Source: Gonium pectorale (taxonomy: Eukaryota; Chlorophyta; Chlorophyceae; Chlamydomonadales; Volvocaceae). Taken from it: DNA of 64,000 bases. Every line of letters begins with the position of its first letter. Position 1 is the first letter of the stretch. The position numbers were made by a program, and so were the translations under genes. The DNA lies in the NCBI GenBank assembly GCA_001584585.1, contig LSYV01000002.1, forward strand, positions 1,509,777-1,573,776, given 5' to 3'. The notes under the pieces are model-generated. The model ran no database searches. It had not been told where the DNA came from and saw only the letters and a list, made by a program, of their open reading frames with translations. Positions 47,401 through 59,100 of this stretch are shown here, in pieces.

Positions 47401-50400
47401 GTGCACGTACAGCCTGCCTCCAACCAGCGCAGCGATGTGGTTGCGCCGGGGCGGAGGCTGGTCACCTGCACCGCAGCCGGCATGGTCGGTTGACGGTTAC
47501 GGCATGTCGTGATTCTATGGCCGGGCCAGACGACGGTCTAAGAGATCAGTGGCAACGGGCATGACCATCTTGCGCGTCTAGTGGCTCATGCAGATCGTTT
47601 CAAACTATTCACATGCGGGCCGAAGACGGGTTGCGGTCCTTCGAGACGTACCGGTTGTGTTGGGCTGCCACCACTCGTGGTGGTCAAGGTGGAACGCCCA
47701 CAGCTCGCCCAGGGTGCCTCGCGAGCTGGCGTAGCCGCCGAACACGTAGAGCGAGCGGCCCGACGCGTGGCACGTGACGGTGTGGTGCGAGCGGCCGGGC
47801 GGCGTGCGATTGCGTGGCGCCACGGTGCGCACGCTCGCACCCCAGCCGACACTGTCCTCTGTCGGCGGGTGACAGCAAGACATGGCGAGAAGCGCACGCG
47901 CGGCATCGTGACTTCAGGATCTTCCATTTGCTCATGCACGGTAGCGCTAACAAAACCAGCAGTGTTAGCGCAAGGGCACCATGCAAACTTGGCAAACCCT
48001 ATGATGGTCCTTCGGCGTGTTAGGATGCAGGAAAGTGTATGTGGCGTATCCGGCAAGGCTCTGGTCCTACCCGCGGCGCGCACTGTGATGGCGTTGATGT
48101 CCATGAGCTCGGCCGTCCCGTCGAAGCCGCCCACCACCACAAACTGGTTGGGGCTCGTGACGCACGCCGCATGGTCCCGGCGGGTGGGCAGCGGTAGGCG
48201 TCCGTCGGCCCGCGTGCGCTGGAGAGTGCCCGCCAGTGTGCCATCCATGGGCTCGGGCTCCACCTCTACCTCCACCGAGTGCCACCGAAAGGACGCCGCG
48301 CCACCCTCTATGGGAGCCGCCGGGATGCCGGGCAATCGGTACGGTACGGTTTACATAAGTTAGAGATAAATTGCCATTCGTCAGTGTGTCAAGATAGTGA
48401 TGTCTGCAAGCCTGAATGCCCTGCCCCTGCACCCACCACATAACTTGCCAAATAGTTGCAGTCGCCCAATGGCCGAGCCCCTTGCAATGCTTCCGTTTAA
48501 CTGTTAGCATATCGGCACACGCCCATCACGTGCCGCTCTTCCACAAGCCCGCCCTGTCCATACCCGAGTATGCGAGCTCCAGCACGTGCAAGTCGCGGAA
48601 CCACTCCTCTTCGCTGACGCCACCAAACACCACCAGCACGCCGGCCACACCCGGCACGACCGCCTCCACATCCGCATGGTGCCCGTGCCCATAGGCCGTC
48701 CGCGTAATCGTCGCCGTCCGCAGGGTCGCCGCCTCCAGGCCGGCCCGTGTTGTGCCCAGATGCTGACCTAGGCCCGTGGCGTCGCCCACCATCGTCTCGC
48801 CTCCACCGCCGACAGCCGCTGCCATGGTTGCCCGATACAAGGTACTGTGCATTGGGAGCGGCTGCGTAGAGCTGCCGGCTGGGGGTGCAGATGGCAGCTG
48901 CAGCGCTGGGAGGAAGAGCGTGCTGTGGCGGCTGCGTGGCTGGGGCATCCACTGGTCAGGGTCGGCCGGCAGCGAGCGCCAATGCAGCGGCTTGCCAAGC
49001 AGCCCGCCCTCTGCTCCCATTACGAAGCCGCGTAGCAGCTCTGCGCGGAGCAGATTGCTCTCCTCCATGACGGCCCGCATGTGTGCCTGTACCGCAGCAC
49101 GGTCCTGCCGAACAAGCTCCATCTGGTGCTCGAACGTGGGCTCCAAGTCCTGGTATGAGGTAAGGGAATGAGGTAAGGGTGAAGTGAGACTGCGTTGCAA
49201 AGGGCTAGGGCCTCCGGATAGGCGTACACGTAAACAACATCCATGTGGTCACGCCAGGCGCCCAAGCCTTGACGTGTCGCACCTGCAGGCGGTGGATCTC
49301 GCGGAGGTGCAGCTGCACGGACCGGATCTTGGCCAGCACCCGCCAGATGTCGAAAATGGCCGCCAGCGATGCGCGGTTGCGCGCCAGGTGCCGAGCGAGC
49401 ACCAGCCGCCGGTTGCGGGCGGCCCGCAGGGCGATGTCTCGCCACATCCGGAGGGCCACGACAGCGCGGCGCCGGGCCCAGGCACGCTCGCGAGGCGCCA
49501 AGCGAATGCAGGTCAAGCACGTGGCCAGCAGCTGGTGCCTGACGGGCGCGTTGCGATTATGAAGCAGTCAGACTGATCCGAGTCCAGTAGTGTCAGGACG
49601 GGATGATGACAGTGCCCACCTATCAGCATCTCGCAGCGCCAGCTCCGCCTTGCCCAGCTGCGCCAGCCGCCTTGCGACGGCGGCCCAGCTTGCGACGAAG
49701 ATGTCCAGCCTTCGCAGCCGCCAGAGGCCCTGCAGGGCAGCCACCTTGCGGCGCAACACAGCTGAACGCGCGGCCAGGGCCACCCAGCGGCGCAGAACAG
49801 AGCGCAGCACACCCCTGCGCCACATGGCGTCCAGCCGCTGGGCGAGCTTGGTGTTTGCGACCCAGGTCTGCGGGAAGTAGGGCAAGGGGAACCGGGGCAT
49901 TGCAAGCACGCCGCTTGAGCACAGCACAGCGGGGATCCAGTTTCAGGGTTTCCGTCTGGGGTGCCATTTTATGACAAACAAAGGGGTGCGAGGCGGAGCC
50001 ACCTATCGACTCCCACCCCACACTGCCCTGCGTGGATCACCATGATTCGAGTTCGGAGTGCCGGTAGGCTCACCTGCAGAGCAGCTCGCAACGCTGTCAC
50101 ATTCAGCCGCAGCCGCAGTGCTGCCTCCAATTTCCGCTCGTGGGCCACCTCGAGTGCCAGGCCACGCCAGCCGTTCCTCAGCAGCACTCGCAGCCGGTGC
50201 GCGCTAGCGCCCTGCAGACGGATTCGCTTCTCCCGCAGCTGTGCGCTGCGCTGCGCCCAGCCCGCCAGCAGGCGGCGGCAGCGGGCCAGCTGCGCACGCT
50301 GCAGAAGGCGCCTCACGCGCTTGCTCTGTGCTGCCGCGGCTGACCACGATTGCAGCACAGTACGCTGGTACCGCGCGTGGGCACGTCGGCGGGTTTGGCG

Positions 50401-52475
50401 CTCGTGCCTGATGTGGGTCAGAGGACGAGACGGGAAAGAACGCTACTTACCGGCACCGCCTGCAGGCACCATTCATATTCGATGATCATGGAGCTCACAT
50501 CGTAGTCACTTAGTTAGTCCGCTCAAAGGTCCCTATGATCAGCGCACCTCCTTGCAAGGGCGAACATGTGCCACTCCGTGAAGACGCCCTCCAGGTGCTT
50601 CTGGCGCCACACGCTCTGCGCCCAGGCCAGGCGCCTGTTGCGCGCGGCGATGCGGCGCCAGAGATGCAGCGCGCGGCTGATGCGCAGCACAAGCAGCCGC
50701 CGGGCGTACGCCACCCAGGCCGACCCCATCAGCCGATCCAACCGACGGCCGGCAATGCCCTGAGGGTCCATCCAGCATGGGGGACAGAAGCAGTTAGCGA
50801 ATACGTGCAAACGGGGAAAGAAGAGACAATACTTGCAATTGATGGGCAGCGATCCAGCGAAACCGAGCCGCGCGCACCGCTGCGTCCCTGAGCTCTTCGC
50901 GATGCCGGGTATTCAGCTCCATCAGGTCCCGACGGTGGCGGTCCTCCTGATCCCGATATGCCTCCACCTGCGGCAGGATTTGAGAAGGCTCTTTGCTGTG
51001 GCACGGACCTCACAGGGCAGCCACGACACCTGCCTGCCCCGATGGCAGGCCACTAACCAAACCTGGTACACCTACCTGCGCGCGGAGCACGTCCCGTTGC
51101 TGCTCCAGCGACATCAGAGCGCGCATCTTGGCTTGCTCCCATGTGCTGGCCCCGGTTCCCGGCGTGCCCACGGCCAAGGCCGCCGCAACCATGGGGTACG
51201 GCCCCGCGGGCTGCAACGGGCCCTCCTCCCGCAGCGCAGCCATGTGGACGGAGGCTGCCGCGCTGGCGGCTGGACGGGCGTACCCCAGCGGCGCTGAGAC
51301 ACCAACGCTGCTGCTGCCACCTCCAGCGCCACCGTCGGCAGCAGCGGTCCTGCCTGCGTCATCGTAACCGTCCAGATCTTCATCCCCTTGCGGCTGAGGC
51401 ACCGCGTTCTCGTTGCGCTTTTTACGCATCATGACGGAGGGGACTGTTGCTGAAGCGGAGGCAGCCACCGAGGCGGCGAAAGCGCGGGCGTGGCCACGGG
51501 GCCCCTGCGCCGCCTGCAGCCGAATGACGGCGGCCTCCGCCGACAGGGGCTCGCCCCGAGGAGGAGGCGGGTAGAACTTGACGGGTGCGGGTGCGGCCCC
51601 GCGGGCGTGGATGCCGTCGTAGGCTGCCACATTTGCGTGGCTTGTCGCGCCCAGGACGGTCCGCGGCACGGGCAGGACGTCAAGCGGTGGTGGCGGCATG
51701 ACCGCCGCATTTTGGTTGGCATCAGTTGCAAGCGGCTGCTGTGGCTGGTGCTGCTCCTGCTGGGCTTCTTGCAGCTGGCCCTCGAGCTGCTGCACGCGGT
51801 CTGCCAGCGCCACCACTGCTGCGTTCTTGTCGGCTTCCCAAACGCTTTGGGGCGGCCCCAAGTCCCGGTGTGGGAGGCCCTGTCGGTATAGCCGTAGGGG
51901 CACCGCCTCTGCGAGCATGGACCCGGGTGCAAGACGGGTAGATACTCACGCGAGAGGCGTATGTTGCCCGCTAGATGAATCAGCATGCACGGCAAGCGGT
52001 ATCCTCCTTTGAGTCCTGTTTCCACCTGCACAATGCCCTAGTATGGCGTAATTACCATGGGGTCCTCTCTGGCGCGGCGCAGGTGGCGATTGCGGAGGCA
52101 GGGGGGCGCCCCGGCGCCAGGGGCCAGGCGCGGGCACATTTGGCGGGGCCACCCCCAGAGAGCTGGTGTCATCAGCGGAGACATGGCCTGATGCCCATCT
52201 GGCAGCTGCCGGCTGCGACGAGCTCGGGCCGACGGGGGCGGCAGGACCAGGTGGAAGCGGAGCAGTTGGCCACACGTCAGGTGGAGTTGGCAGGGACGCA
52301 GCAGGCACGCTAGCACGTAGCCCTGTGCCCATGTACCGCTCCTCCAGCTCTCGCAGCCGTGCATCCAGCGACTGATTATAGGGTTAGCATCGTTGCAGGT
52401 GAGCCTCCTGGACGCTCCGCATAAGGCCAGGGCGCGACATCCGCCTACCTGCACGCGCTCGCTAGCGGTTTCCAT
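44480..52475 (-). CDS. Large protein with Sfi1-like repeats, six-blade Kelch region and coiled-coil tail
   Basis: 18 exons: 52475-52449, 52371-52056, 51908-51076, 50967-50833, 50759-50548, 50407-50074, 49867-49620, 49538-49283, 49149-48564, 48307-48071, 47858-47652, 47465-47317, 47163-47010, 46830-46559, 46358-46121, 45897-45610, 45390-45245, 45016-44480. Coding length 5,175 nt (1,724 aa), phases continuous. Residues 1-392 are Pro/Ala-rich with a short coiled coil. About 437-787 hold some ten Trp-centred basic helices (HLWRRIAARNRR, AGWAQRSAQLRE, RRWVALAARSAV, RMWRDIALRAARN, DIWRVLAKIRS), the pattern of centrin-binding Sfi1 repeats. About 950-1310 hold six Kelch blades (VVFGG, VVVGG, YVFGG, YVHGG, VVHGG, VALGG, with PxxRxxH turns such as PPPRRNHIAAL). 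The rest is long coiled coil. A basal-body or other centrin-associated scaffold is inferred from the repeats only. The start ATG gives a 9-codon first exon and is the weakest point. Confidence 0.82.
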
Positions 52476-52813
52476 GGCAATACCAACAGCGGATAGCTGG
52501 CCTACATCTTTTCAACTGCGATGAGTCTCGTGCTGCCACCACCTGTCAACACAGTTCGCAGTCTGGATTCATGTCCTATGCTGTTTGTGATCGTTGTGCA
52601 TAGGGCTTGAGCTTTCAACCTCTGCTTGCTTTCGTCGGTTGGCTCGCTTTCCAGGTTCCTCGGTTCCAGGCGAGACGGTTGGTCATCCTCCCTCCGCGCT
52701 TGCCACGTAACTTGTGCCTGTGCGTGACGATAAAGTAGTGTCACCTCCCAACCTTCTTGGTCTCCCAACCGTCTTGAGGCGGGTGCTTGGAGGATGTTGT
52801 GCTGAGAGAGCAC
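52476..52813. promoter_or_regulatory. Shared upstream region of Sfi1-Kelch (-) and KIAA0930-like (+) genes
   Basis: 338 bp between the two start codons, with no other gene. It is less GC-rich than the flanking exons. Both 5' UTRs and promoters must lie here. Confidence 0.6.
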
Positions 52814-54491
52814 ATGAGCAGCGGCGTCCTCGAAGAGGTGCATCGACAATGCGGGAGCGCGGATCCTCGAGCTGCGTGGACGCAGGAGCAATGGTGCGAG
52901 GCCTTCTCCTACCTGGTGGGTTGACAGCCTTTATGGGCACAATACCCGCGCTCGCATGCGACTGAGGCGCCTCCACTCTGGCCGCTGCAGTTTATGGGGC
53001 AGCCAGGAAATCGGCATGCGCTGCTGGAGCATCAAGATGACATACTTTGGCTTGTGACAGCCACGTCAGCGCCCGGCGTGCCGTCCGTTACACTGCGCCG
53101 CAACACCACCGCGCAGCTGCCCGCTGAACTTCGCCCGGGCGGCTCCGCCTTTGCGACCGTCGACTGGCGGCAGAGCCTCTGCCTCAACCTGGTGGTGCAA
53201 GCCAAGTACCTGCTCACTGTTGTACAATGCAGGTGGGACGGGCTGTCGTGGGCCCGACCACAGCGGTCTTCACTTCCGGCCAACGCTTAGCGGTAGTATG
53301 TTCCGCCTCCGAATGCACTGCTACGCTACACAACCTTTTAGCCTCAGGGTCTTCAGTCCTTTGCGGCCTAGTGTACTAGGCCGCACTGTGTTTGTACCCC
53401 TCGAGACCGGCTGCGCTGCCCCCGCGTGCTGCCCAACAGGCAGGACGTGCTTGCGGCAGTGGCGCACGAGCACGCATCCAGCAACGCCCACTGGCACAAC
53501 CCGCACCTGCCGCCCCCGGCCGGCGCCGTGGTGGCCCAGCGACGCGTCTTCGCCAGCCCAATGGCGGCCGACGTGAACCTCGAGGGTGCCCGATCTGGCA
53601 AGCCTCCGCTCGTATGCTACCCGGACGTGTCCTTCGCCGTGGACAACTTCGAGGATGCCTTCGAGGACATGGTGAGCGACCGTATGTAAGGCATGCGTCC
53701 GCCTTGTTGAAGCCCATGACAAAGACGTTTCCATTTCGCGGTTACAGGGGTCCGACCACGGGAAAGCTCCAGGGCGTGTCACCATCATAGTGATAACCGA
53801 TGTTGTCCCGAGAGGCGACGACAACCATAACAACAGTGCCCGAAGATGGAGATGTCTTGCCCAACACAACTCAACGGCATCCTGCGAGACCAACCCGACC
53901 ATGCAAGAAACATTCACCATTGTCATCTTCCCTATGCTTATGCCTCAGGTACTGTCCCGCCCGGGCGACTGCTACTGCGTCATGCTGCACGTTCACGCAA
54001 GCCATATCATTGATCCGGACAACGGGTCCCACGGGCCCCTTCACAATCGCACCGGAGCGGAAACCGCGACACAACCGCTCACTGATTCGGCGCGCGCGCC
54101 TCGGCCGCCTCACGACTGCGCCGCCGAACGTCGCTACACGCTCTTCTCTGCATACGTGACGCAGGAGCTGGTTGCGGACTACCTCGCAGCCAAAGCCGCG
54201 CGAGCCCCACAGCCCAGCCTGCTGCACCGCCTTCTCGGGGCGCCGCGCCGAGCCGACGGCGCTGCTGCCGGGGGGCAGCGCGACCGCATCGTGTTGAGCG
54301 GGCCGGGAGGCATCGGCCGCGCCGAGGCGGTTGCCACGGCGGTGCCGGCGGGCGGCGGCAGCGGCGCTGTGGGGCCAGCGGTAGCGGCTGGCGGCGGCGC
54401 CCGCGCCAGTGCGTTGCAGCTGTCGCTTATGTGGATGAGCCTTCCGGCGCAGGCTCTGGCCCAGACGGTGCTCCGGTTTGCATGCTCATAA
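52814..54491 (+). CDS. KIAA0930 / DUF2045 family protein
   Basis: Exons 52814-52915, 52991-53232, 53380-53671, 53949-54491; 392 aa. Four blocks occur in the order and spacing of animal KIAA0930: N-terminal WCEAFSYLFM and EHQDDILWLV; VDWRQSLCLNLVVQAKYLLT; QRRVFASP followed by CYPDVSFAVDNFEDAFEDM; then CYCVMLHVHAS and RRYTLFSAYVTQELVADYLA; and a C-terminal LSLMWMSLPAQALAQTVLRF. The family's biochemical role is unknown. The third exon's acceptor (GTGTACTAG) was chosen because it alone keeps phase; an alternative just downstream would change a few residues. Between the last two blocks the algal protein has a Gly/Ala-rich, probably disordered insert. It is convergent with the MED28-like gene, with only 126 bp between stops. 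Confidence 0.8.
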
Positions 54492-54617
54492 TCCGTAGGT
54501 GCGTCGGTAGAAGGGCTCATGCGAAGTGTCAGCGGCAGGGATGGTATGCGTAGGTAGATAGGTAGCTTGGAGAAAATGGGATAGCCGGATAGGACACAGT
54601 AAGTTTGCCCGGGGCCC

Positions 54618-55864
54618 TCAGCTGCCCAGGCCGGCGAACATGGTGCTCTCCTGCAGCTGCTCCTGCTGGCTGATCACTTCCTGCCACCGGGCAATCTGCT
54701 CCCTCGCGCGCGAGATCAGCTGGTCCTGTTAAGGGGAGGTGCGGAGGGAGTACAGGTGTTGAATGGCGGAATAGAAATGGCGGGCGCAATGATACGGCGT
54801 CCCCGTTCGGTGAGGCGCCAGGAGTTTTGTCATCATGGGTAGGGAGAAGTCGGTTTGACGGCTGAAGTAGGGAGCGAGACAGTCATCAGTGTGTTAGAAG
54901 TTTTAGGGATCATTGAACAGCGGCTCAGCACCATGCATGCAAGTGTGACGCACTTGGCGAGCGTAAGCAGTGTTGCGTCTGCCGCCTTCAGGATGCGGCG
55001 CTCTGTTCGGCGCACTTGCGCAAAACCCTTGTTCCGACTGCCGCGTCCAGCGCTACTACCTCACCATATGCCCATCTCGGCGAGTCCGCTCAGTGCCCTG
55101 CCATACCTTGTCATGCAGCTCAGCCGTCAGCTCAGCGATATCCCGCTCCTGACGGGTGAATCATGATAACGGCAGGGTTGGGGAATGTGGGCGAGTGGCA
55201 TCCAGAGCATAGCGTTGCATGGACGCACAGGCTTGTGATGACAGCTGAAAGAGGAAACAAAAACAGGGAAGGCAGCCTCTACGGTCATACACACCCGGGG
55301 GTGTGATGGTTCCAGCAGGGCGCCGAGTACAGAGCACGGCGGGCGAGGTAGACGAGCAGACGGGCCAGGACATGTGCTCCTCCTGCCAGCGAGCCCCTAT
55401 TGCTGCACTCAGTTGTGTAGTGAAATTCACAGGTCGGCCCCCCCCTTCCGCTTTCCAGAAGGGACTCTCAACTCGCTTCACCTCCCTGGACCTCCAAGGC
55501 CCAACACCCGTAGCTGCACAGAAATTGGTGTGCATCCGTACACGAAACATACGCCAAGCCGCTCACGACCCGCCTGTGCATCTGCCATGCCCCGGGTGGT
55601 CGGCTTGAGATCCTGCAGCTGCAGCAGGTACTTCTCCAGCTGGCCGACGGCGCTGGCAAACGCCCGTACAGCTTCTGAAGATGTGGGGTGGCCAATAAGG
55701 TTAGGTAAGCACCTCATCCGCGGCTCTGATCCCCCGCTTCCCCGCTCACCGCCTGCGCGTGCGCCCGGGGCGGGATCGTTCGGGCACGGAAGCATGTCGG
55801 CGACGGCCCGGTCCATTGAATCCAGGAGTCCCATGACGTCCGGCTTCGGTGTGTTTCCTTCCAT
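54618..55864 (-). CDS. MED28: Mediator subunit 28-like protein (MED28)
   Basis: Exons 55864-55750, 55674-55574, 55148-55107, 54725-54618; about 121 aa. Starts MEGNTPKPDVMGLLDSMDRA; exon 2 gives EAVRAFASAVGQLEKYLLQL then QDLKP; exon 3 is ERDIAELTAELHDK; exon 4 is DQLISRAREQIARWQEVISQ and ends FAGLGS. The last two exons align well with the conserved helix of MED28 (L-x-x-EL-x-x-KD-x-L-x-x-x-x-x-x-I-x-x-WQ-x-V), and the N-terminal helix and length fit. MED28 belongs to the head module of Mediator, linking regulators to RNA polymerase II. The donor of exon 2 would be GC (CAG/GCGGGT); this is uncertain. The intron between exons 2 and 3 contains a reversed stem-loop repeat copy. It is head-to-head with the CDJ gene. 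Confidence 0.62.
55265..55330 (-). repeat. Stem-loop repeat family, copy G
   Basis: Reverse-complement copy in a MED28 intron: hairpin CACACC-CCCG-GGTGTG at 55290-55305, with the family's GT(A)TGACCGTAGAGGCTGCC on one side and CGGCGCCCTGCTGGAA on the other. Confidence 0.65.
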
Positions 55865-56146
55865 GGAAAACGCCCAGGTGTGGTATCAGGCAAAATGCAC
55901 GCGCGGGCGACGTCAAACGCTCGATTGCCACACTACAGAGTGTGTAGTCAGTGTGTATCACTCAGCAATGTCACAGCCAGGACGCGTGGCGACACGCGCT
56001 GCGCGAGGGTCCAGCGCGGGTCACCGTGACGAAGTAGTACGGAACCCTCGTGCAAGACCCGACGCCGATCAGAATTCAAAGTTGTGCGCTGGGCGCGAGT
56101 GGTGACCAGCAGTTGGTATTTTGTGCACATCATAGTCTGCGCAAGC
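55865..56146. promoter_or_regulatory. Shared upstream region of MED28-like (-) and CDJ (+) genes
   Basis: 282 bp between start codons. It should contain both promoters and 5' UTRs. No motif stood out. Confidence 0.6.
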
Positions 56147-59100
56147 ATGGCACTCTCCGCGCTCTTGCGGTCCTCCCCCGCTAGCTGCTCTCGGCGCTGC
56201 CAGGCCGCGGCTCAGCTACGCTCGCATCCTGGAGGTGTCAGGCGTAGCACTCGGGCGTCACGGCTTGTGACGCGCGCACGAGGCGCGCAGCAAGCGCCGG
56301 GGAAGCAGTATGTCCTACAAAACGGAATGGTGGACTACTACGAGGTCCTGGGGTGAGTAGTGCTGCAGGAAGCGCTTGCTGGGAGGCCAGTCCGCCGAAA
56401 GCGCGTGCCATTCTACTACGTTCCGGGCTTCCGGCTCTTGCCCTTATTGACTCTGGCGCTTCCGTTCTACAGTGTCGATGACGACGCGCCCAGTGATGAG
56501 ATCAAGCGGGCGTATCGCGCGCTCGCGAAGTCCTGCCATCCCGACTATCTCGGAGACGCGGGACACAACATCTGCATTCTGCTGAACGAGGTAGGGATGC
56601 CGCCGTCGACTGTGTGCCGACGCCACATCCGTGCTGCGCAGTGACGGGGATGCATGAGTAGGGTTTACCGCCCGCCCGTGCCCCATCACGCAGGCCTACC
56701 AGGTGCTCTCCGACCCCGAGTCGCGGCAAGTGTACAATGCAAAGCTGGAGCAGGCGCTGATCGATGAGGACGACAAGTACACTGGTGGGTCTCGTTGGCA
56801 CTGGGGGTAGGGTGCAAGTTCCGTGCGTTTGGGGCAGGATACCCGTCGGGCGCAGAGGAGCCTACGGCCCCGGTTACATCATGCCTGCAGCACTGTCAGC
56901 ATTGGCTGGCGCCTGGAGGTGTGGGCATGCGGCGGCACCTGAAAGACTCCCCCAATTGCGCAGCGCGCCGCTCTCAAGTCGGTTTGGCTGCCTGCAGGTG
57001 AACCGCTCAGCCGGTGGATGCCGACGGTGAAGCCAAAGATGGTCAGTAGTGTGCCGCAGCTCGGTGCTCGGCCGATACGGGGCTCTCGTTGGTGCTCATG
57101 CACCTTAGCATGCAATGGCCATGGCGAAGGGGTTGCTGCACCAATCGGGTTGTACGGCTTGCGAGATCACTTGGTGTTGGAGACGAGAGACGCGCTGTGT
57201 CGTGAGCGAACTACCCGGCATGCAGACCCGCGCGTTTCCTGCCTACGCCCAGCTAGGTGGGCTGCCTCTGGCCTGACGTACGGCCCCCCCCTCACACGTC
57301 TTCTGCATTCAGGCCAAGAACAAGGACCCAGCGGAGCAGCGTGCGGTGTTTGTGGTGAGTCGCTTGTGCACGGTCGGGGACGTCCGTGGCTAGGAAAGGC
57401 AAGGAACGGNNNNNNNNNNNNNNNNNNNNGGCTGAAAGGCACGGAAGGTCCGACAATCCGGGACTCCTCCGCCCGGCAAGCACGCGAATGCACGGACTCC
57501 CGTGACCGCCGCATCCGCTGATGTGTTGCGCTCTCCCTGTGCGTCACATTTATTGACTCCTGGCGTGGGTGGTCGGGGTCGGTCAACTTGCACGTGCAGG
57601 ACGAGTTCACGTGCATCGGCTGCAAGCAGTGCGTCTGGTGCGCCAGCGCCACGTTCCGGATCGAGCCGGAGCATGGCCGCTCGCGCGTGTGGGCGCAGTG
57701 GCTGGACGACGAGGATAAGATTCAGGCTGCGATAGGTGGGCCGATGATTGGGCTCGAGTTTTCATGCTATGGGAGGTGGGGGGGGGTACGTGTGGTATCG
57801 GCACGAATTGTTGCATGGTAGGAAAGCTGAGGCACAAAGCGTTTCTGGCTTCCAAACGGTCTCGTGAACGGCATTTTACCGCAGGCTTGCCTTTCACCCC
57901 TGCGCGACCCAGTATCCGACATGCACTCCACTCAGGCCATGTCCATGGCTCACCATCCTTGCTGCTCGCCTGCTCCCTTGCCCTCGCAGAGTCGTGCCCC
58001 GTGAGCTGCATCCACTGGGTGAACAAGGCGGATCTGCCGGTGAGCCAGGACAGGGCGGCTGGGACGGGATAGGGTTCCTGGAGCTTTTTGCTCCATGGGC
58101 TGGAGCTGCCGGCGGGACCGGATCGTGACGTGGGATGGGGTCCCGGGATGGCTGCTGGAGCGCGCTGGGAAATTATCATCTGCTGACATTTAACATTCAG
58201 AGTCTGCCGGGTTGCCCCTCCCAGCCTCGTACTACACCTTGAGGCTGCTGCCGCTCTCGTTGCTACTGGTGCCCACGCTCCTCCTGTGCCGCGTACGACT
58301 AAATTTGGTGCGGCCATGCCGCCGGGCTGTTGTGGCCGTTGCTTTCCCCCCGTCAGGCCCTGGAGTTTGTGATGCAGCACAAGATGACGGAGCGCGTCAA
58401 CGTGGGCGTCATGATGGCGGGGCAGGGCGCCTCGTTGGACGTGTTCGCGGCCACGGCGTCCTTTCTCAAGGAGCGCAAGCGCAAGGAGGAGGCGCGCGCG
58501 CGGGCGGCGAAGTACTACAGTCCGCAGCAGGAGGAGGCGCGCAGGTGAGGGAGCGGCGCGATTCGGTTGGGAGCACGCAGGCGCGAGTATGCGGCCTTGT
58601 GGAGGGGTGGGGGCGGGAAGGAGGTTGGGGTGGGTGGGCACGGGGCGCTGCGGGTGGTGTTTCGGGGTGGGATGTATGAGGCTGTGCATATGGGTTGTGG
58701 GGTGGAATGCGGTGTGGACTCGCGAGAGCGGGTACGGCTGTAGCGGTGTGGAGGATGCGACAGAAGCAGCGAGAACTGGGTCCGCAGGTGCCTTCGCGCT
58801 GCTGAGCTGCTCCACTCCTGCCCAGTTTTGCATGCACCGTCGGGCTGGGCCTGGTAACTGCCGGGAGTGGTAGCACCATTGCAATCTCCGGGTATTCCGT
58901 GGCCATCGATATTCCTGCTCAGTAGGCCACTTGCACGGGCGGTCAGCTAGTGTTACGGATGTCTGTTACGTTGCCCACCGGTGTCTGCGTGTCCCATCCT
59001 GTCCCAGGCACGCCGCTGCCGAGCTGGCCAAGCAGCACTGGGGCTTCTTCGCGCAGTTCACGAGCGCTTTTGAGACGGCCTTCATGGGCATGAACCAGGT

